Shown: positions 35,661-49,083 of the stretch, in pieces
Numbering within the stretch: position 1 is the first letter of the stretch
Layout: each line of letters starts with the position of its first letter
DNA from: Homarus americanus
Lineage: Eukaryota; Arthropoda; Malacostraca; Decapoda; Nephropidae
Reading direction: 5' to 3'
DNA: 64,000 bases
Assembly: GCF_018991925.1 (NCBI RefSeq)
Contig: NW_024748870.1
Span: forward strand, 3,744,705-3,808,704
Program-made: the position numbers and the translations under genes
Notes under the pieces: generated by a model
Databases searched by the model: none
The model's input: only the letters and a program-made list of their open reading frames with translations
Told to the model about the DNA's origin: nothing

Positions 35661-37199
35661 GGTGGCTGCCGTAGGTTTGGGCCGCGGGGCGAAGCCCGCA
35701 GAAGTGGGTCACTCCCGCTGATGGCATCGATCCGGCGCCAGCAGCCTCCCCCAGTCTTGAGATGTTTCTGCGACCAGCGGGGATGGCGCAGGCCCTGGCG
35801 GTACCTCCCCTGCTGGCGTCGCCCGGCGAAGCTCATGGGGTCTCTTAAATACGGAGTACAAATCTTGGAGGCATCCGCGTCCGCCGTGACGGTGACGTAA
35901 GTGTTATTGCCATGAATAGCGCCTGAAGCTGACTTTCTTCAGACTTGGTAAGCTCCATCTTGTAGATTAAAGCATTTGGCATCTTTACCAAAGCCGGCCC
36001 AACGGCAGTTTATCCCCACACTAAGTTACGTTTTTACATAAGATGGGAAATAGTGCATGTAGCGAACATCAAGGTTTAACGGTGGTGAGAAAGGGCAGAT
36101 TACGTAGCCAGTGGCGGCGATGGGGCACGGGAGATACTCAGGCCTCTCGCGCCAACCTCACAGGGTGCCATGACAACCACTGCGTAATTACCCCGCCATC
36201 ACTGGCACAGGGGCGCTGTCGCTTCGAAGACATTGTTATGTGCTTTACATGGTTTCTAACATCACGGGTAGCCAAGCATGCAGAGGGTGGGGTGACGCTA
36301 ACGGGTGGGTGAGGCACGATGACGCCGCTGGCTAACGCGTTTTCCATGAGGTCGTCGTGTTCAACCCGAATTTTAAGCTAAATGGCAGGTCTGGGGACAC
36401 CGCAGTACGATACATAACGGCGGGTGGCGGGCGCAATTAACACAGTGACAGGGGATGGGCGGTGGCGATGGCATTACCGGCTGAGCGCTGTAACACCATG
36501 AGCCAAGAGCACAGTTATGCGAAGGGCGCCACCGCCACGTGGCGGGGCACGTGCGTCGCACCTGCACAGCGCGCAGCTAATTATCACACTGATCAATAGA
36601 AAGGCCCCGCTTCCCTAAAACTTACGCGCAGGCGAAATAGGTCACGCGTTGCGGTGAGGTACTGGTGGGGCTCTTCACTGGCGACAATGTTCTGTTAAGT
36701 AAAGAGCGCCAAACAACAGTGGATAAACTTGAAAAATCGATCCGAGGAAAAACAAATTCAAGATTTGGCGTAGATTGTTCTTAAAGCATCACCAGGGGCC
36801 AAGAGGTGGATAATGGCACTGCCTTGTGTCTAGGCCGAGCCCATCATAAGCCAAGTTTAGAGCTCGCGTGGCTGCGCTTTCGCCAGAAACAGTTTCTGAA
36901 AACTGGCAAACCTATTTTGCCAGCAGCCATCATATACGGCAACTTTAAATACCGGTGTAGGTCCACAACCTGACAACTGGCGTCACAAAGTCCTAGTAGG
37001 TCGACTCAGGGAAATACAGTGAACAAGCACGACTCGCGTTCCCCAGAAGCATGTTTGTGGTCATTATTCACAAGTAGGGTTTCCCGTCCATCACCGTCTC
37101 TTTTACTACATCAGTCCGCTCACAACTAGGGCAGGTATTTCAGCCTGCAAGGAATTTGTAAACAGCCAAAGGAATTTCTCACAGCAGGTATTAGAGGAA
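35661..37199. other. GC-richer non-coding stretch
   Basis: 35,660-36,600 is distinctly richer in GC and CpG than its surroundings. A plus frame reading MGSLKYGVQILEASASAVTV ends at a donor-like TGAC|GTAAGT (35894-35899), but no upstream exon border or known motif accompanies it. Could be a regulatory or first-exon region; unproven. Confidence 0.35.
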
Positions 37200-37520
37200 T
37201 TGACAGCCAGACCCCTACACACCAGGTCACTGTCAGACGACCCTCCACACACACACCAGGTCACTCAAAGACGACACACACACACCAGGTCACTCAAAGA
37301 CGACCCCCCCACACACACACTGGGTGCTCAAAGACGACTCCACGCACACACACCAGGTCGCACCGAGCGACCCCACACACACCGCCAGTGCTCCAAGGGC
37401 GGGCCTCACACACACGCAGGTGCATGCGGGCGACCCTCCACACACACACACCAGGTCGCTCAAGACAGCCCCCCACACGCCAGGTCACTGTCAGACGCCC
37501 CTACACCATGGCAATAACAA
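37200..37520. repeat. Degenerate minisatellite, unit about 30-37 bp
   Basis: Repeated CACACACACCAGGTCACTCA followed by AAGACGACCC, roughly nine diverged copies with variable CA length. Confidence 0.8.
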
Positions 37521-37599
37521 AGGAGACGACCAACCACATCCTTAACTGCCAAGCCTCAGGTCACTACATAGGTTACACATCACCACACCGCTATTAGTT

Positions 37600-37785
37600 A
37601 CACATCCGCTACACCTGCAGTAGTTACACATCATCACACCTGCGGTGCATCTCACACCTGCAGTAGTTACACATGCCACTGCATTTGGTTTATCATCACA
37701 TGCGTGGATTACGCATCGCACACGCACCGTTTGCATACTTACCTGCAGTAGTTACACATCACCACAACTGCAGTAGTTACGTAAA
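37600..37785. repeat. Degenerate minisatellite, unit about 24 bp
   Basis: Repeats of CTGCAGTAGTTACACATCAC with CACAC spacers, about seven copies, two of them altered to CGCATCGCACACG. Confidence 0.75.
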
Positions 37786-38254
37786 TTATGAAGACCATTT
37801 TTTATCTTTTTTTTTTTCTAGATTGAATTATGAAGTGAGGTGGCAGCCATTAATTTTAGATATGGAGAGGGAGGGACACCCATCACAAGTGGGTTGAGTT
37901 TATGACGAAATGGACTACATCATGTGGCTGCTTTGCGGCACCTAACAGCATGGCATAACGCATCAGCGACACGTAGCCATAAAGAAACGTAAACATATAC
38001 ATTTTATCTGACAATGTTTTGCCTCTTTGCGAAGTTTGCGAATTAACGGAAGCAAACCGAACTTACGCACGCAAGGTACGAAATTGCAGGGTGCGGTGTG
38101 CCTCTGCTATGCATACATGGCAATTTTCTTCACTCATTGCGGCGCCGAGGCATGGAGTCATTTTATGGTGTACCGGGAATACAACCGGAAAATTAAAATA
38201 ACGGCGATACGTTTGCCGCAGTGACAAACTTTGATGACGGGCCTATGATCTATA
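37786..38254. other. Non-coding stretch, no feature seen
   Basis: Unique sequence without recognisable coding or repeat structure. Confidence 0.4.
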
Positions 38255-38560
38255 CACGGTGAGTACTGCGGTGGCCAGGGTAATATACACGGTGGTAGGG
38301 TGGCGGGGAACTATACACGGATGATGGGGTGGCGGGGGTATTCTAAGTGTAGGTGACGGTGGGTGGCAGGGTGACCTATACGGTGGTAGGGTGGCGGGTG
38401 ACTTCCACTGCGGTGGTGGGTGTGAGGGCGACCACTATATACACAGTGGTGGGTGGCGGGGTGACTATACAGGTATTGGGGTGGCCGAGGGCCAGGAGTG
38501 ATCCTCTGGTGGGGCCCAGGAGTGATGCTGCAGTGGTAGGGTGTGGGATAGGGCTTGCCG
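38255..38560. repeat. Degenerate minisatellite, unit about 30 bp
   Basis: TATACACGGTGGTAGGGTGG followed by CGGG(GT)GAC recurs about nine times with substitutions and indels. Confidence 0.75.
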
Positions 38561-38689
38561 GTGGGGTGGCTTGGGTGACCAGTATACACACTTTTGCCGA
38601 AACCATGCAGGAGCTTTCCCTCACTCACCCGAAACTCCACCTCTGGAAATAATAAGCCTTCACCCACATCATAGCAAATAACAACCACA

Positions 38690-39070
38690 CTTGCATCCCT
38701 ACCACCCAACACACTTACATCCACCAGCAATACCATGCCTCCCACCAGCATCACCAGCACTTGCCCATCCACAACATCACCAACCACCACCCGCCCATCC
38801 ACGCGATACCCAGCTTTTTGCCCGCATCCCTGGCCCATTCACCCAGCCTTGCCCACATCCACCGCCATTCTCAACCACTCGCCCATCCACAAATCACCAA
38901 CCACTCGCCCATACCAACCCCATCACCCAGAAAGCATGCTTGCATCTACCATCACCAGCCACTCGCCCTCATCCTACCGTCATAGCCACTCGCCCATCCC
39001 ACCACCGTCTGGCCGCTCTTGCATCACCGCCATGCACCAGCCCGCCGCCCATCCACCACCGTCTGGCGCC
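38690..39070. repeat. Degenerate CCATCCAC/CACCAC repeat tract
   Basis: Pyrimidine- and A-rich plus strand made of CACTCGCCCATCCACCA-type words with period roughly 18-36 bp and much divergence. The Pro/His/Thr-rich open frames in two registers are consequences of this composition. Confidence 0.65.
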
Positions 39071-40299
39071 ACCAGCCGCCAGCGCTCGTTACTGTCACTT
39101 TTCAAAGTAGGTAGGAAAAAGTCAGACTCGAACTCCCCACTTGACGCGCCCCTCCACCCTCCCTGTTGCGTTACGTTTGGAATTTTAACAAGGTTTATGA
39201 ACACGGCGTTGCGGTGGCGGGCGCATGCTTGTTAGGTGAGCCAATCAATGACCTCACCTCATGACCTCCCCGCACATTTGAGCTGCGGCCCTCCCCTGGC
39301 GTTTCTCCGGATGATGTCCTGGATTGACTCTCGGTGACCTCCTGGTGACCTCGCGACCACTAATTAGGCTCGCGTTTTCTTATTGCATTTCCACTTGATG
39401 ACCTTCCTGAAGGCCAGCCTCTGCGCATCCTTATGGTTTATTACATTGATGGCGGCGACGTTGAAAATGATGGATGTTGAAGATTTTACCGTAGACAACG
39501 GCTGGTTTATTATGCACCTATACCCCTCCTGGGCGGCGGGACGAAATGGGCACGGCAGGGGCACGGGCAGAGGTGGTGATGGGCGCGATAGGTGCATCAT
39601 CTCCTGAAAGCGCCGCTACCGGTAACCGGCGGCAGCCCACCGGGGATGATCTCACGCCTCGCCGCTGGTGGTGGTGAGAGATGAAGTGGTGACGAGAATC
39701 GCGGCAAAGCCAGGCCGACCAGGGGCCGTCGGAATATGATGCCGGTGTCGAGCGATGGTCGGTAGAAATTGTGGGCAATGATGTGAAAGGTAATGGAGCA
39801 AAAGATGGTGAGGGTGTGGAGCGATGATGTTAGTGGTGTAATAGTGGTAGGGTGGTAGTGAAGGTGTGAGCGGTGGTGGTGAGGTGTGGAGCGGTAGGCC
39901 GTGAGGACGTGGGCAGTGATGGTGGTGATGGTGTGGGCGGTGGTGAAACGTGTAATGGTGGTGGGAGTGGTGGCAGTATTTCGCGGAACCGTGATGCTGG
40001 AGTCTAACCAGTAATAGATGGAGTCAACTACGAAGAGATGAAGGCTGGCACAGTGTGTGTGCTAGCCATACGAAGTGATTAACCTTACGGTAAAGCTGGC
40101 GTTGACATACCAGATCCTGAGTGGTACTCTGCCTGGGTGGTGGGTATGCAGTACATTTAGGAGTTGTGTTGTGGCGGGTTGGGTGGGTGCAGGACAGAGG
40201 CAGCAACGGCTCATGAAACGGCACGCCTCGTCGCGATATCTTGTGTGCGTAGGCAATAGGGTGTCGGCCACAGTACAGGGGCCAGGGACTTTAGCAGAT
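39071..40299. other. Non-coding stretch with GGTGGT/GATGGT-rich part
   Basis: 39,240-39,360 repeats TGACCTC words. 39,800-40,000 is a diverged GGTGGTGAT tract. No gene supported. Confidence 0.4.
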
Positions 40300-40445
40300 T
40301 GGCGAGTTCATAGTACTGGGGTCGGGGAGTGCTGGGTGTGGAGTTCATAGTACTGGGGTCAGGAGTGCTGGGTGTAGGTTCATAGTACTGGGGTCAGGGG
40401 TAGCGGTGGCGGGTTTATAGTACAGGGTTAGGGACCGCTGGGTGT
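40300..40445. repeat. Minisatellite, about 42-bp unit, 3-4 copies
   Basis: TTCATAGTACTGGGGTCAGG followed by AGTGCTGGGTGTAGG, the last copy diverged to CAGGGTTAGGG. Confidence 0.8.
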
Positions 40446-41490
40446 AAAAATTGGCTAACAAGAAATTCACGCGAAAGACAACGTGGCAATTATATACTGA
40501 CATTAGATCTTATGGTCGTCTTTGTCTCGAACTTTGTTACGTTTGGCGTCAAATTTCACAAACTCCTCGCTCGCTGATTGGGTGATCTATTCGTAAATTG
40601 TTGCGACAAAATGAAAAATGGAAAACAAATTGAATATTCTGCAGTAAACTAGAGGCGACACAAGTCAAGACCAACGAGACTTGTTCACACCATAGCGAAG
40701 TGAGTTAGTTTGGGTTATATTATACTACACTACACCCACTGTTAACGCTATTTCTAAACACAAGGTGAGAGATTAAACCGTTTTAGTAACACTTTTTGTC
40801 TTCGAACCAGTTCCGAAACGGCTGAAAAAAACACATCAAATAATATACAAAGGGAACCGGTAGAGAGCAACTGGCGGGTAAAATAGAGGAGATTTTTAAA
40901 GAGGGTTATTATCACAATTTGTTACCAAGGCTGCAGCTTTTCATCAAATCAGCACAATCATTATGTTGAACAGACTATATCTCGTACATATCAAACTTCT
41001 TAATTAACTCAAGTGTTTCTCATCATCTACAACATAATCAGAACGATACTCTGACATTTTTTTCATAAGTATTTACTGGCTGCTTTGGAGTCAAGGTTGA
41101 TACAGTTTCTCGTGTATGTATCATCTCTACGACGACTGGCCAAACACTGATGGGAGACGGCAGAGGAAGGAGAGAGTCACCACCAAACACACGCCATACC
41201 TCCACCACATATATGAATAAGCACTGGCGAGACGGTGCTGCCTGAACAGAGTGGCGTGTCTAGGTATGTCTCGCCCCTCTGCTGGGGCTTGCGTCTTCCA
41301 GCTTATTAACATTCCCTTTGATGACGTAACCAGCGTCATACAAATTTACGAGCATTCGCCTGTGTAACCATATACTGCAGGTGAGGAAGACGGCAAAAAC
41401 CACGCAGGTCAACAACTGTCTCAGGATTACTGGCATCAATGGCATCCTTCAACGGGGAATTTAGGTGGCATACATCTTCCTGCACTAAGA
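40446..41490. other. Non-coding stretch, no gene supported
   Basis: The minus frame through 41336-41641 has protein-like composition (LKDAIDASNPETVVDLRGFC) but crosses a CA repeat and has no donor. The plus strand has a CTGCAG|GTGAGG word at 41380, but all frames are closed before it. Confidence 0.35.

Positions 41491-41523
<33 letters not shown>
41491..41523. repeat. (TG)n microsatellite
   Basis: About 16 TG units. Confidence 0.93.
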
Positions 41524-43019
41524 TGCATGAACAAGGCGCTTTACTGCTCCTGGGTCGATAATAATAAGTGGTGCGGCCATGTTGCGCTATAACCAGTGTG
41601 TTACAGCAGACTGGCTGACACGAGTTATAAAGGGTCATCATTAAGGAAGGACAACCAGTGAGCGTGTGTGAAAGTGCTGGTAAAGATTACTGCTGGGCGA
41701 AGGCCTGGAAGTGACCTGGTGTCTCATTTTACTTACTAACTTCTTTCTTTGACTACTATGGCTCATAAAATTGTTTTCTTTAAATTGTTTTTATTGCATT
41801 TTACGTCTAGCTGACATATTATAATGACATTTATTTCAAGAACATCAAAGTGGTAGAATGGTGCCGTACACAAGTAAACGTTCACTTTGGTCGTGAAACC
41901 ACCTGCTGCTGCTGCCAATGTTGCCTACGTTATGTATGTATATACCGGCGTCACAAGCTAACACTGGGTAGCGATAAGTTGTACTAAGCTGCGGTTCGGT
42001 GCGGGGCGTGGGTATACGAAGTTACGCACGGGCCTGGTGGGGACTGGAGGTAGCGCAACCGCCGGTTACACGACACATGTGGAAATCGGTGGCTGGAGGC
42101 GGCAGCTTCTAACACCTGTGCTGAGAGATCGTATCACGAGCTGGAACTGTTATCAAGTTTAATTAAAATAGAATAATCTCTACAGGAGGGAGGTGGTTGA
42201 GCCGGCGGAATGTCGTGCCTCGCTAATGGTCACGTTCTTTCTGCATTTTCATTCATCAAACAATCTGGTTTCATCAACTTTTTCTGTGTAGTTTTTCCGG
42301 CGAGACACGCCAGACAGAATCCGGCGTTTGTTGCATGAAACAAGAACAGTTTTATCTTGATATGTTAGAGTTTGCATTTCCTCTGGGGCGACAGGACGGG
42401 AACAGGAGGCTGCGTGCCTGGCGACGTACTTCGGTGATCCGCAAAAAGCACTGCATGGGCGGAGGGGGCGTACTGGTAACTCTTAGATTAAGAGAACCAC
42501 CGAATCATTAGTTCGCCTCACCGGTACTAACAAAAGTATACGGCATTCTTTTTACTCATGAACTCTTAAAACAAATACAGTTCACAGAATAGTTATAAAA
42601 CAAATAATGAGAATGTCATCGACGTTAATAATTCATAATTAAAACATTAAAATCTAAAGTAATTAGAGACTGAATCTGTCACCGACACATCTCTCACTCA
42701 TGGCATCGGTACAGTGGGACGACTGGTCTTGCCCTAACCTCTCACCCCATGCCACTACCATGTCCAGGAATTACATTAAACAAACTACATAAATTCAGTA
42801 TTACAATAACTGTCACAAGAAAATTTTAGCCGTGTTTGAAGTTTTGCAAAAAGTCGACAAGGCCAGCTGGCAGTCACCTTCAAGGCATCTTCATATGAGA
42901 CAACATACTGTGTTTTGTGCGTGGTATTTTACTATTGCCTATATGGCGTAAATACCACCACACTTGCACTTACACACACTACACTGCCACACACATCTAG
43001 TTATTGTATGTGGCGGCTG
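41524..43019. other. Non-coding stretch, no feature seen
   Basis: Unique sequence up to the (ATT)n-tailed retroelement end. No coding motif. Confidence 0.4.
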
Positions 43020-43145
43020 TCCAACATACTTTATATTGTTGTAATTCGTAACCCATTCCCCAAACCCGCGCTTCTGTATATTTTTCAAACACAACAGCAA
43101 GCTCTTTCAATAAACAGATTAATTATTATTATTATTATTATTATA
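43020..43145 (+). mobile_element. 3' end of a retroelement with AATAAA and (ATT)n tail
   Basis: GTATATTTTTCA (about 43076) is followed by TTTCAATAAACAGATTAATT and then an (ATT)n tail ending near 43144. The same order, with TTTCAATAAACCGTTAATTA, occurs at 51855-51940. Two copies sharing a terminal block plus a simple-repeat tail indicate the 3' end of the same LINE/SINE-type family in plus orientation. The left boundary is uncertain and no coding part remains. Confidence 0.5.
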
Positions 43146-43294
43146 CTACATACTACACCACACACTATGCACGCCCCAACTACGCGCAGACTCCTGTGTC
43201 ACAAACATCGTCTGATCACCACCGATATTACTTTTAATGCAGGAGTTGATGCCATATATATGCCATATATATATACCATATGCCTGCCGCCTGC

Positions 43295-43300
<6 letters not shown>

Positions 43301-43331
<31 letters not shown>

Positions 43332-43350
43332 ATATGTAATGTGTGTGTGT
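43301..43350. repeat. (GT)n microsatellite, interrupted
   Basis: GT runs at 43301-43328 and 43341-43350, preceded by two CCATATATAT words (about 43250-43278). Confidence 0.93.
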
Positions 43351-43554
43351 ATTGTTTTGCCCTGCCCGGCGGCCATCTCACCAGCCACCATCAAGCAATA
43401 ATCTTCTCGGCACCAAGAAAATAAAAGACTCATTTTATTTCTCCAAGAGGGCAGTAAATAGTTCGAGGCGTATCGGCTTCTCATCAATGTGGAGGAAGGT
43501 GATCCTGGCGGCTCACCACTCCACCGCCAGTTTCCGGCGACGGCATCACGCCAG

Positions 43555-43705
43555 TGTCAGCGAGTAACGCAATACCAGTGTCAGCAATTGGCACCTCCAC
43601 CTGCCAGTGCCAGCAGTAGCGCCTCCCCACCGCCAGTGTCAACAGTGGCACCTCCACCCACCAGTGTCAACAGTGGCACCTCCACCACCAGTGTCAACAG
43701 TGGCA
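43555..43705. repeat. Minisatellite, about 27-33 bp unit, 5-6 copies
   Basis: CCACCAGTGTCAACAGTGGC followed by ACCTCCA repeats with increasing divergence towards the left. The plus frame through it reads PPPVSTVA-type repeats and continues for only 50 residues into unique sequence, so a gene is not supported. Confidence 0.8.
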
Positions 43706-46700
43706 CTAACATGTCTCCGTCCTCACCACAGGCTGGGTGCAGGTGCCACCTGGCTGCTCCACTACTTCATGTTCTAATGTTCGTCTTGGGGAGCGCCACC
43801 AGCACCAGGTCTGACGACCTTTCCTGCTGCGGCGCCGCATTTGGCCCGCGCGCCGCGCACCTGTAACACGGTAATGGCGGGGCGTTCTCTTTGGAGCACC
43901 GTAATGGTTGTCAACAACGACTGTTTGCTGCCACGGCACCACGTGAGGGCATTTGCGGGTCCGATGCGACAGTGGGGTTACCATCTTGGGTGTGTACGAA
44001 CAGGCTATCGCAGGACGGCGGTGGTGGTGCATGACAAAGAAGAGGCGTGGAAGGAATGTGGCAGCCCATCTGGGCTGACACACCGGTGACAACCTTTGTC
44101 TCCATTGTCTGGCCACAGTGCTTACCAGAACTCCTCTGCGGTATACTCAAGTCAAGCTGACTTTAATGGGCCCCTCCCTGCTTGGTGGGTGCACGCCAAT
44201 TATCGCTTTAGCAGTACTCTTACTCCCTCCACTGATAGTTAATAATCACATCCCTTAACGGAACACCTAACATTAATAGCCTCCCCGGCACTAACGGGGA
44301 ATTAATCGGAAGGGTGAGGGTGATCCCCCGACCGTGATCGACAAAGGAACATCGCTGTGTGAGCATGCACAGTACGGCGTCTCAGCAGTATCGTGCCTTC
44401 AAAAACTTTGCTTGCATTTAAGAAAACATACGGGCGCACTCCCAGTAAGCATAACATTGACTGGGTTTGGGGGTAACTGCTGCGCGAAATGCGGTTATAT
44501 ATTAAAAAATGTAACTCGTTAACCACGACGCGGTAACGTATTGCCACCTGGGGGCTACTTTGGGGTTACGCCAGGTAGTGTGGAGACGGTAGTTACTCCA
44601 GGACGGTATGCACAGTATTGCAGTAGTGCGGAGACGACTTTCACTATACTTCACCGATGCTTTGCAGTCTGCGGGGAATACTGCCACAGTTCAGGAAAAA
44701 CCATCATAGAGAGGAACGCGCGATTACATTGCAGCTTGGCGGCAACGCGAAGGGCAAAGCGGCGGACCGCGCTGACGCCAGCACTGAGGGCACCGCCACC
44801 CACCAGTAAACACCTGACATGTTAAATCATTATTCATCCTCTTTAAAACAGATTTTACTGATGAATCGTCCAGCTATTAGGCCCTTGTCCTCGTCACCGT
44901 TTACACTTTACGAAGCTATCAGCCAACAGGTGGCCGCCCGTTCTTGTTTTTCTTGATATTTCAACATCTCTCGTTCAACATTCCTTCTTCTTTTACTCTA
45001 TCTTATTCTTTCGTAATTCCATTTTCATCAATATTCTTACCCTTTTTTAGCAAAACAGCATTGAGTACAGGTTTGATTGTTAATGGCTGGCTTGGTCCTC
45101 AGTGACCGTGACGCGCGAGAGCAGCACACGAAACGCGTTTTACTGTATATATATCTGACATTGGACACACAGTTCAGTACAGGGATACCTGATAGTCCCC
45201 TTGTAAACTTTATTTTACATCTACCCGATCTCCGAGAACGTTCCCTGAATATAATTACACAAGGATTGCTCTGATTGGCCGAGACAAAGAACATGCTTAT
45301 TGGCTGCCAAGACTAGAGCGTGCTCATGGGCTAAGATCAAGAAGGTGGGAATTAACTGAGCATTCATAAATGGATGAGTTTGGGGTTTTCCGTTTTTGTT
45401 GTGTGTGTATCGAAGTGTGGGTAAGGAGTGCAGGTTACCACATCAAGGGGTGAGGCCCAGGAGTCAACATCTTCCTCACCGCACCAATAACAATAAACGT
45501 GAGAGGTTATTCGAGCAACATTCTTACCAGACGACCCACCACTCAAGGGTCAAGTCTTTTACATTCTAACATGAGTGTGTGCGTGTATATTACCAGCACA
45601 CTGTGCGTGTCGTTATAGTATACCTTAGTGTCACTGTATGGACGGAGGTTCTGCCACGTGTTACTTAGTGCTGTGTTGTAGAGGAGGGGAGGAGGAGGAC
45701 TGGGTCCTCCACGTGCACCCAGCACCCAGGCATGGATGCGAGTTACCCATTTTATTGGCTGTACCATTATAGTCGTCGTAAAAAGTGCTTAGCCACTCAC
45801 AATACAACCATGGCAAACTCAGATAAGCTGGTCACAGTCCGCTCTGGGAGTACATTACTTGAGGGCTTCAGGCCGCAGCCCCGGCCTGGTGGTGACAGTC
45901 GTCCCTCACACAACATAAGTTTACAACGGTACATAAAATTTGTGACAAATGTTCTGGACGTCCGGCGATTTGTTCGGTTTAGTATTCAAATTACCGGGAT
46001 TCTGATGAACACAGGAGGTAAGCGACGCGCACCTCCCGATGCCTTCACACTCACGTAAAGGGAAGAAAATTACATACTGTACTACGTCGGTATATACAGT
46101 ACGTGTCGTGTCGTGTCCTGTTGTTTAATCAAAGAAGCAGAAAACATACAACACTGAAGACGGCGTTAGTTATATAGGGAAGGGAATCACCACCAGGAAT
46201 GTAAATAGCTCATATTAGTCCCGAGAGAGGCTCAGCTGGTCGTCTTTATCACCAAAACATCATCTTTTGTTTCAACAGTTTGAGATGCCAGTCATTCTGA
46301 GTCACAGCGACGCTATATAGCACACATTCTTCTTGAACACAATACGTAAACTAGTCTTTCGTTCTTACAGAGCAAGAACATAAAGCTGCGTCTGAAGAAG
46401 CAGAGACACTTGGACTCCTGCTGGGAATATGGCTGAGGCGAGGAAGTATCGTGTGCCAGCCTGACGGGGACCACCAGCCTAATATAGTCAGTGAGGATTA
46501 GACCAAGTTAAGCAGTGTATCCATAATAAAGTCTTTCCTGGTGAGCTGGTGATGGTAGTCTCCTGCGAGTGACTACTGTAAAACTCCACAGTAATCTTAC
46601 AGTCTTATACAATGATCTATCATAAGTTAATACATAAATAATCAACTCATATAGCATAAGGACTTTTATTCGTATTTATCACTCGACATGCGGTTCTCGT

Positions 46701-47701
46701 GATGTTATTAACCCAACAACACGGTACTGCAAGCATGTTGGCTCATCCAATACCAAATATTTAATTCATATAATGGTACAGAGGCTTGAAAACACGCCTG
46801 CCTCCAGAACCCAGGGCGGGTGGGCGTGTTAGCATCAGAGATAATGGTACAGAGAGGTGGTGCCCAAACCCACACCGAGACCCTTCACATTCTGCCCACG
46901 TACAGTACACTACACCTAACTGTCGTGAATGTTGGCGGGGGAAATAAATATGGCGTTAAATCACACTAAAACAAGATTACATAATGAATACCGCCATATC
47001 TTTAAATTTTAAGTAGAAAACAAAGAAAAATATGTTGTATGGACAAATAAGGGAGTTTGAATTTATGTATAAAAAAATGCCGGTAAAATGAAGCTCTACA
47101 TCCGGTGATTGACAAGACCATATCCCGGTGGTTTACTGTCATATTCTTACACAACATAATGCCGAGACAAAGAATTGTTAGCCAAACATACACCTGAGTG
47201 TCCATTCAAATGAAAAAAAAACTTGACATCTGAGTAATAAACGAAAAAACGACACAGATGCCAACAAACGACTCGAGAAAGTTTACAAAGGGGAAAGTCA
47301 GGAGGAAGGCAAACGTGTGTGTCTACGTGGCCACCTCCGCCATATAAGATCACACTCTCACCTTGCCCACCCCCCTCCTTAATCTCCCAACTCCTACCCC
47401 TCCTCTTGCTGACCACCTTCTCATTTTCTCTCATTCATTATTCTCGGAACGAACAACATCCCCAATCAAATTCACACAGCATGACGTCGACATTTCTGGA
47501 TGTGTGTATTATATCAGAGGGTCTCAGGGATTTCATATTTGTGTACAGGAGGTCGCGTGCTAGCCCAGACGTTGCGGCAAATTTATTAAAACAATCTAAC
47601 ATTACACTTTTCTTGAGGAATATTACTACTAAACAATAAACAAACAAAATAATGTACTAGTTTCAGTCTCCGGATGTTTGCCTGCGAGATATGTAGCTTA
47701 C

Positions 47702-47703
<2 letters not shown>
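43706..47703. other. 4 kb of unique non-coding sequence
   Basis: 43,800-44,800 is GC/CpG-richer (GCGGCGCCGC and GCGCGCCGCGC words). The plus frame 45732-46058 contains a donor-like GGAG|GTAAGC at 46017 but no recognisable motif or acceptor. No repeats of note. No gene supported. Confidence 0.35.

Positions 47704-47745
<42 letters not shown>
47704..47745. repeat. (CA)n microsatellite
   Basis: About 21 CA units. Confidence 0.95.
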
Positions 47746-47748
<3 letters not shown>

Positions 47749-47892
47749 GGCTTGATTATGGCCAAGATTGTTTACAAATTTATCTTTCAGTTTAATGACA
47801 ATACGACGATATGCAAAGAAACAAATGAACGACGTTAACAGAGGATTTATTTGTAATAGGGAACCGGTTATACGCCGTTTGTGCACTTAAAC

Positions 47893-49083
47893 GCTCAGGT
47901 GGTACGGTACCCACGTCAGGTAATTAAAATACCCACGTCAGATAATTAAAACACCCATGCCAGGTCATTAAAACACCCACGTCAGGTAATTAAAACACCC
48001 ACGTTAGGTAATTAAAACACCACGCCAGGTCATTAAAACACCCACGCCAGGTCATTAAAACACCCACGCCAGGTCATTAAAACACCCACGTCAGGTCATT
48101 AAAACCCACGTCAAATAATTAAAAACCCACGTCAGATAACCAAACACCCATGCCTGGTCATACCCACGTCAGGTAATTAAAACACCGTAGGTAATTAAAA
48201 CCCACGTCAGTAAAAACACCCACGTCAGATAATTAAACACCCACGTCAGTATCAAACACCATGCCAGGTCATTAAAACACCCGTCAGGTAATTAAACACC
48301 CACGTCAGGTAATTAAAACACCCACGTCAGGTAATTAAAACACCACGTCGGATAATTAAAACCCCACGTCAGGTAATTAAAACACCCCACGTCAGGTAAT
48401 TAAAACACCACGTCAGATAATTAAAACACGTGGGGTAATTAAAACACCCACGTCAGGTAATTAAAACACACGTCAGATAATTTAAAACACACCCACGTCA
48501 GGTCATTAAAACACCCATGCCAGGTCATTAAAACACCCACGTCAGGTAATTAAAACACCCACGCCAGGTCATTAAAACACCCACGTCAGGTAATTAATAC
48601 ACCCACGTCAGGTCATTAAAACACCCACGTCAGGTCATTAAAACACCCACGTCAGGTAATTAAAACACCCATGCCAGGTCATTAAAACACCCACGTCAGG
48701 TAATTAAAACACCCATGCCAGGTCATTAAAATCAATTCACGTCAGGTCATTAAAACACCCACGTCAGGTAATTAAAACACCCATGCCAGGTCATTAAAAC
48801 ACCCACGTCAGGTAATTAAAACACTCACGTCAGGTAATCAAAACACCCATGCCAGGTCATTAAAACACCCACGTCAGGTAATTAAAACACCCACGTCAGG
48901 TAATTAAAACACCCATGCCAGGTCATTAAAACACCCACGTCAGATAATTAAAACACCCACGTCAGGTAATTAAAACACCCACGTCAGGTAATTAAAATAC
49001 CCACGTCAGGTAATTAAAACACCCACGCCAGGTCATTAAAACACCCACGTCAGGTAAATAAAACACCCACATCAGGTAATGAA
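47893..49083. repeat. 22-bp minisatellite, about 54 copies
   Basis: Unit CACGTCAGGTAATTAAAA plus CACC (type A), or CATGCCAGGTCATTAAAA plus CACC (type B), with hybrids. The left half (to about 48490) is full of small deletions and the right half is regular. On the minus strand type A carries CCTGACGTGGG, containing the TGACGTGG word of ATF6/XBP1-type bZIP sites; on either strand it carries TAATTA, a homeodomain core. No open frame of note, because TAATTA supplies stops. Confidence 0.96.

Noticed and set aside
41336..41641. Minus-strand frame with protein-like LKDAIDASNPETVVDLRGFC
   Set aside because: Passes through a CA microsatellite and has no matching donor. No recognised family.
45732..46058. 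Plus frame of 108 residues with GGAG|GTAAGC near its end
   Set aside because: No recognised motif and no acceptor; the frame length is within chance expectation.
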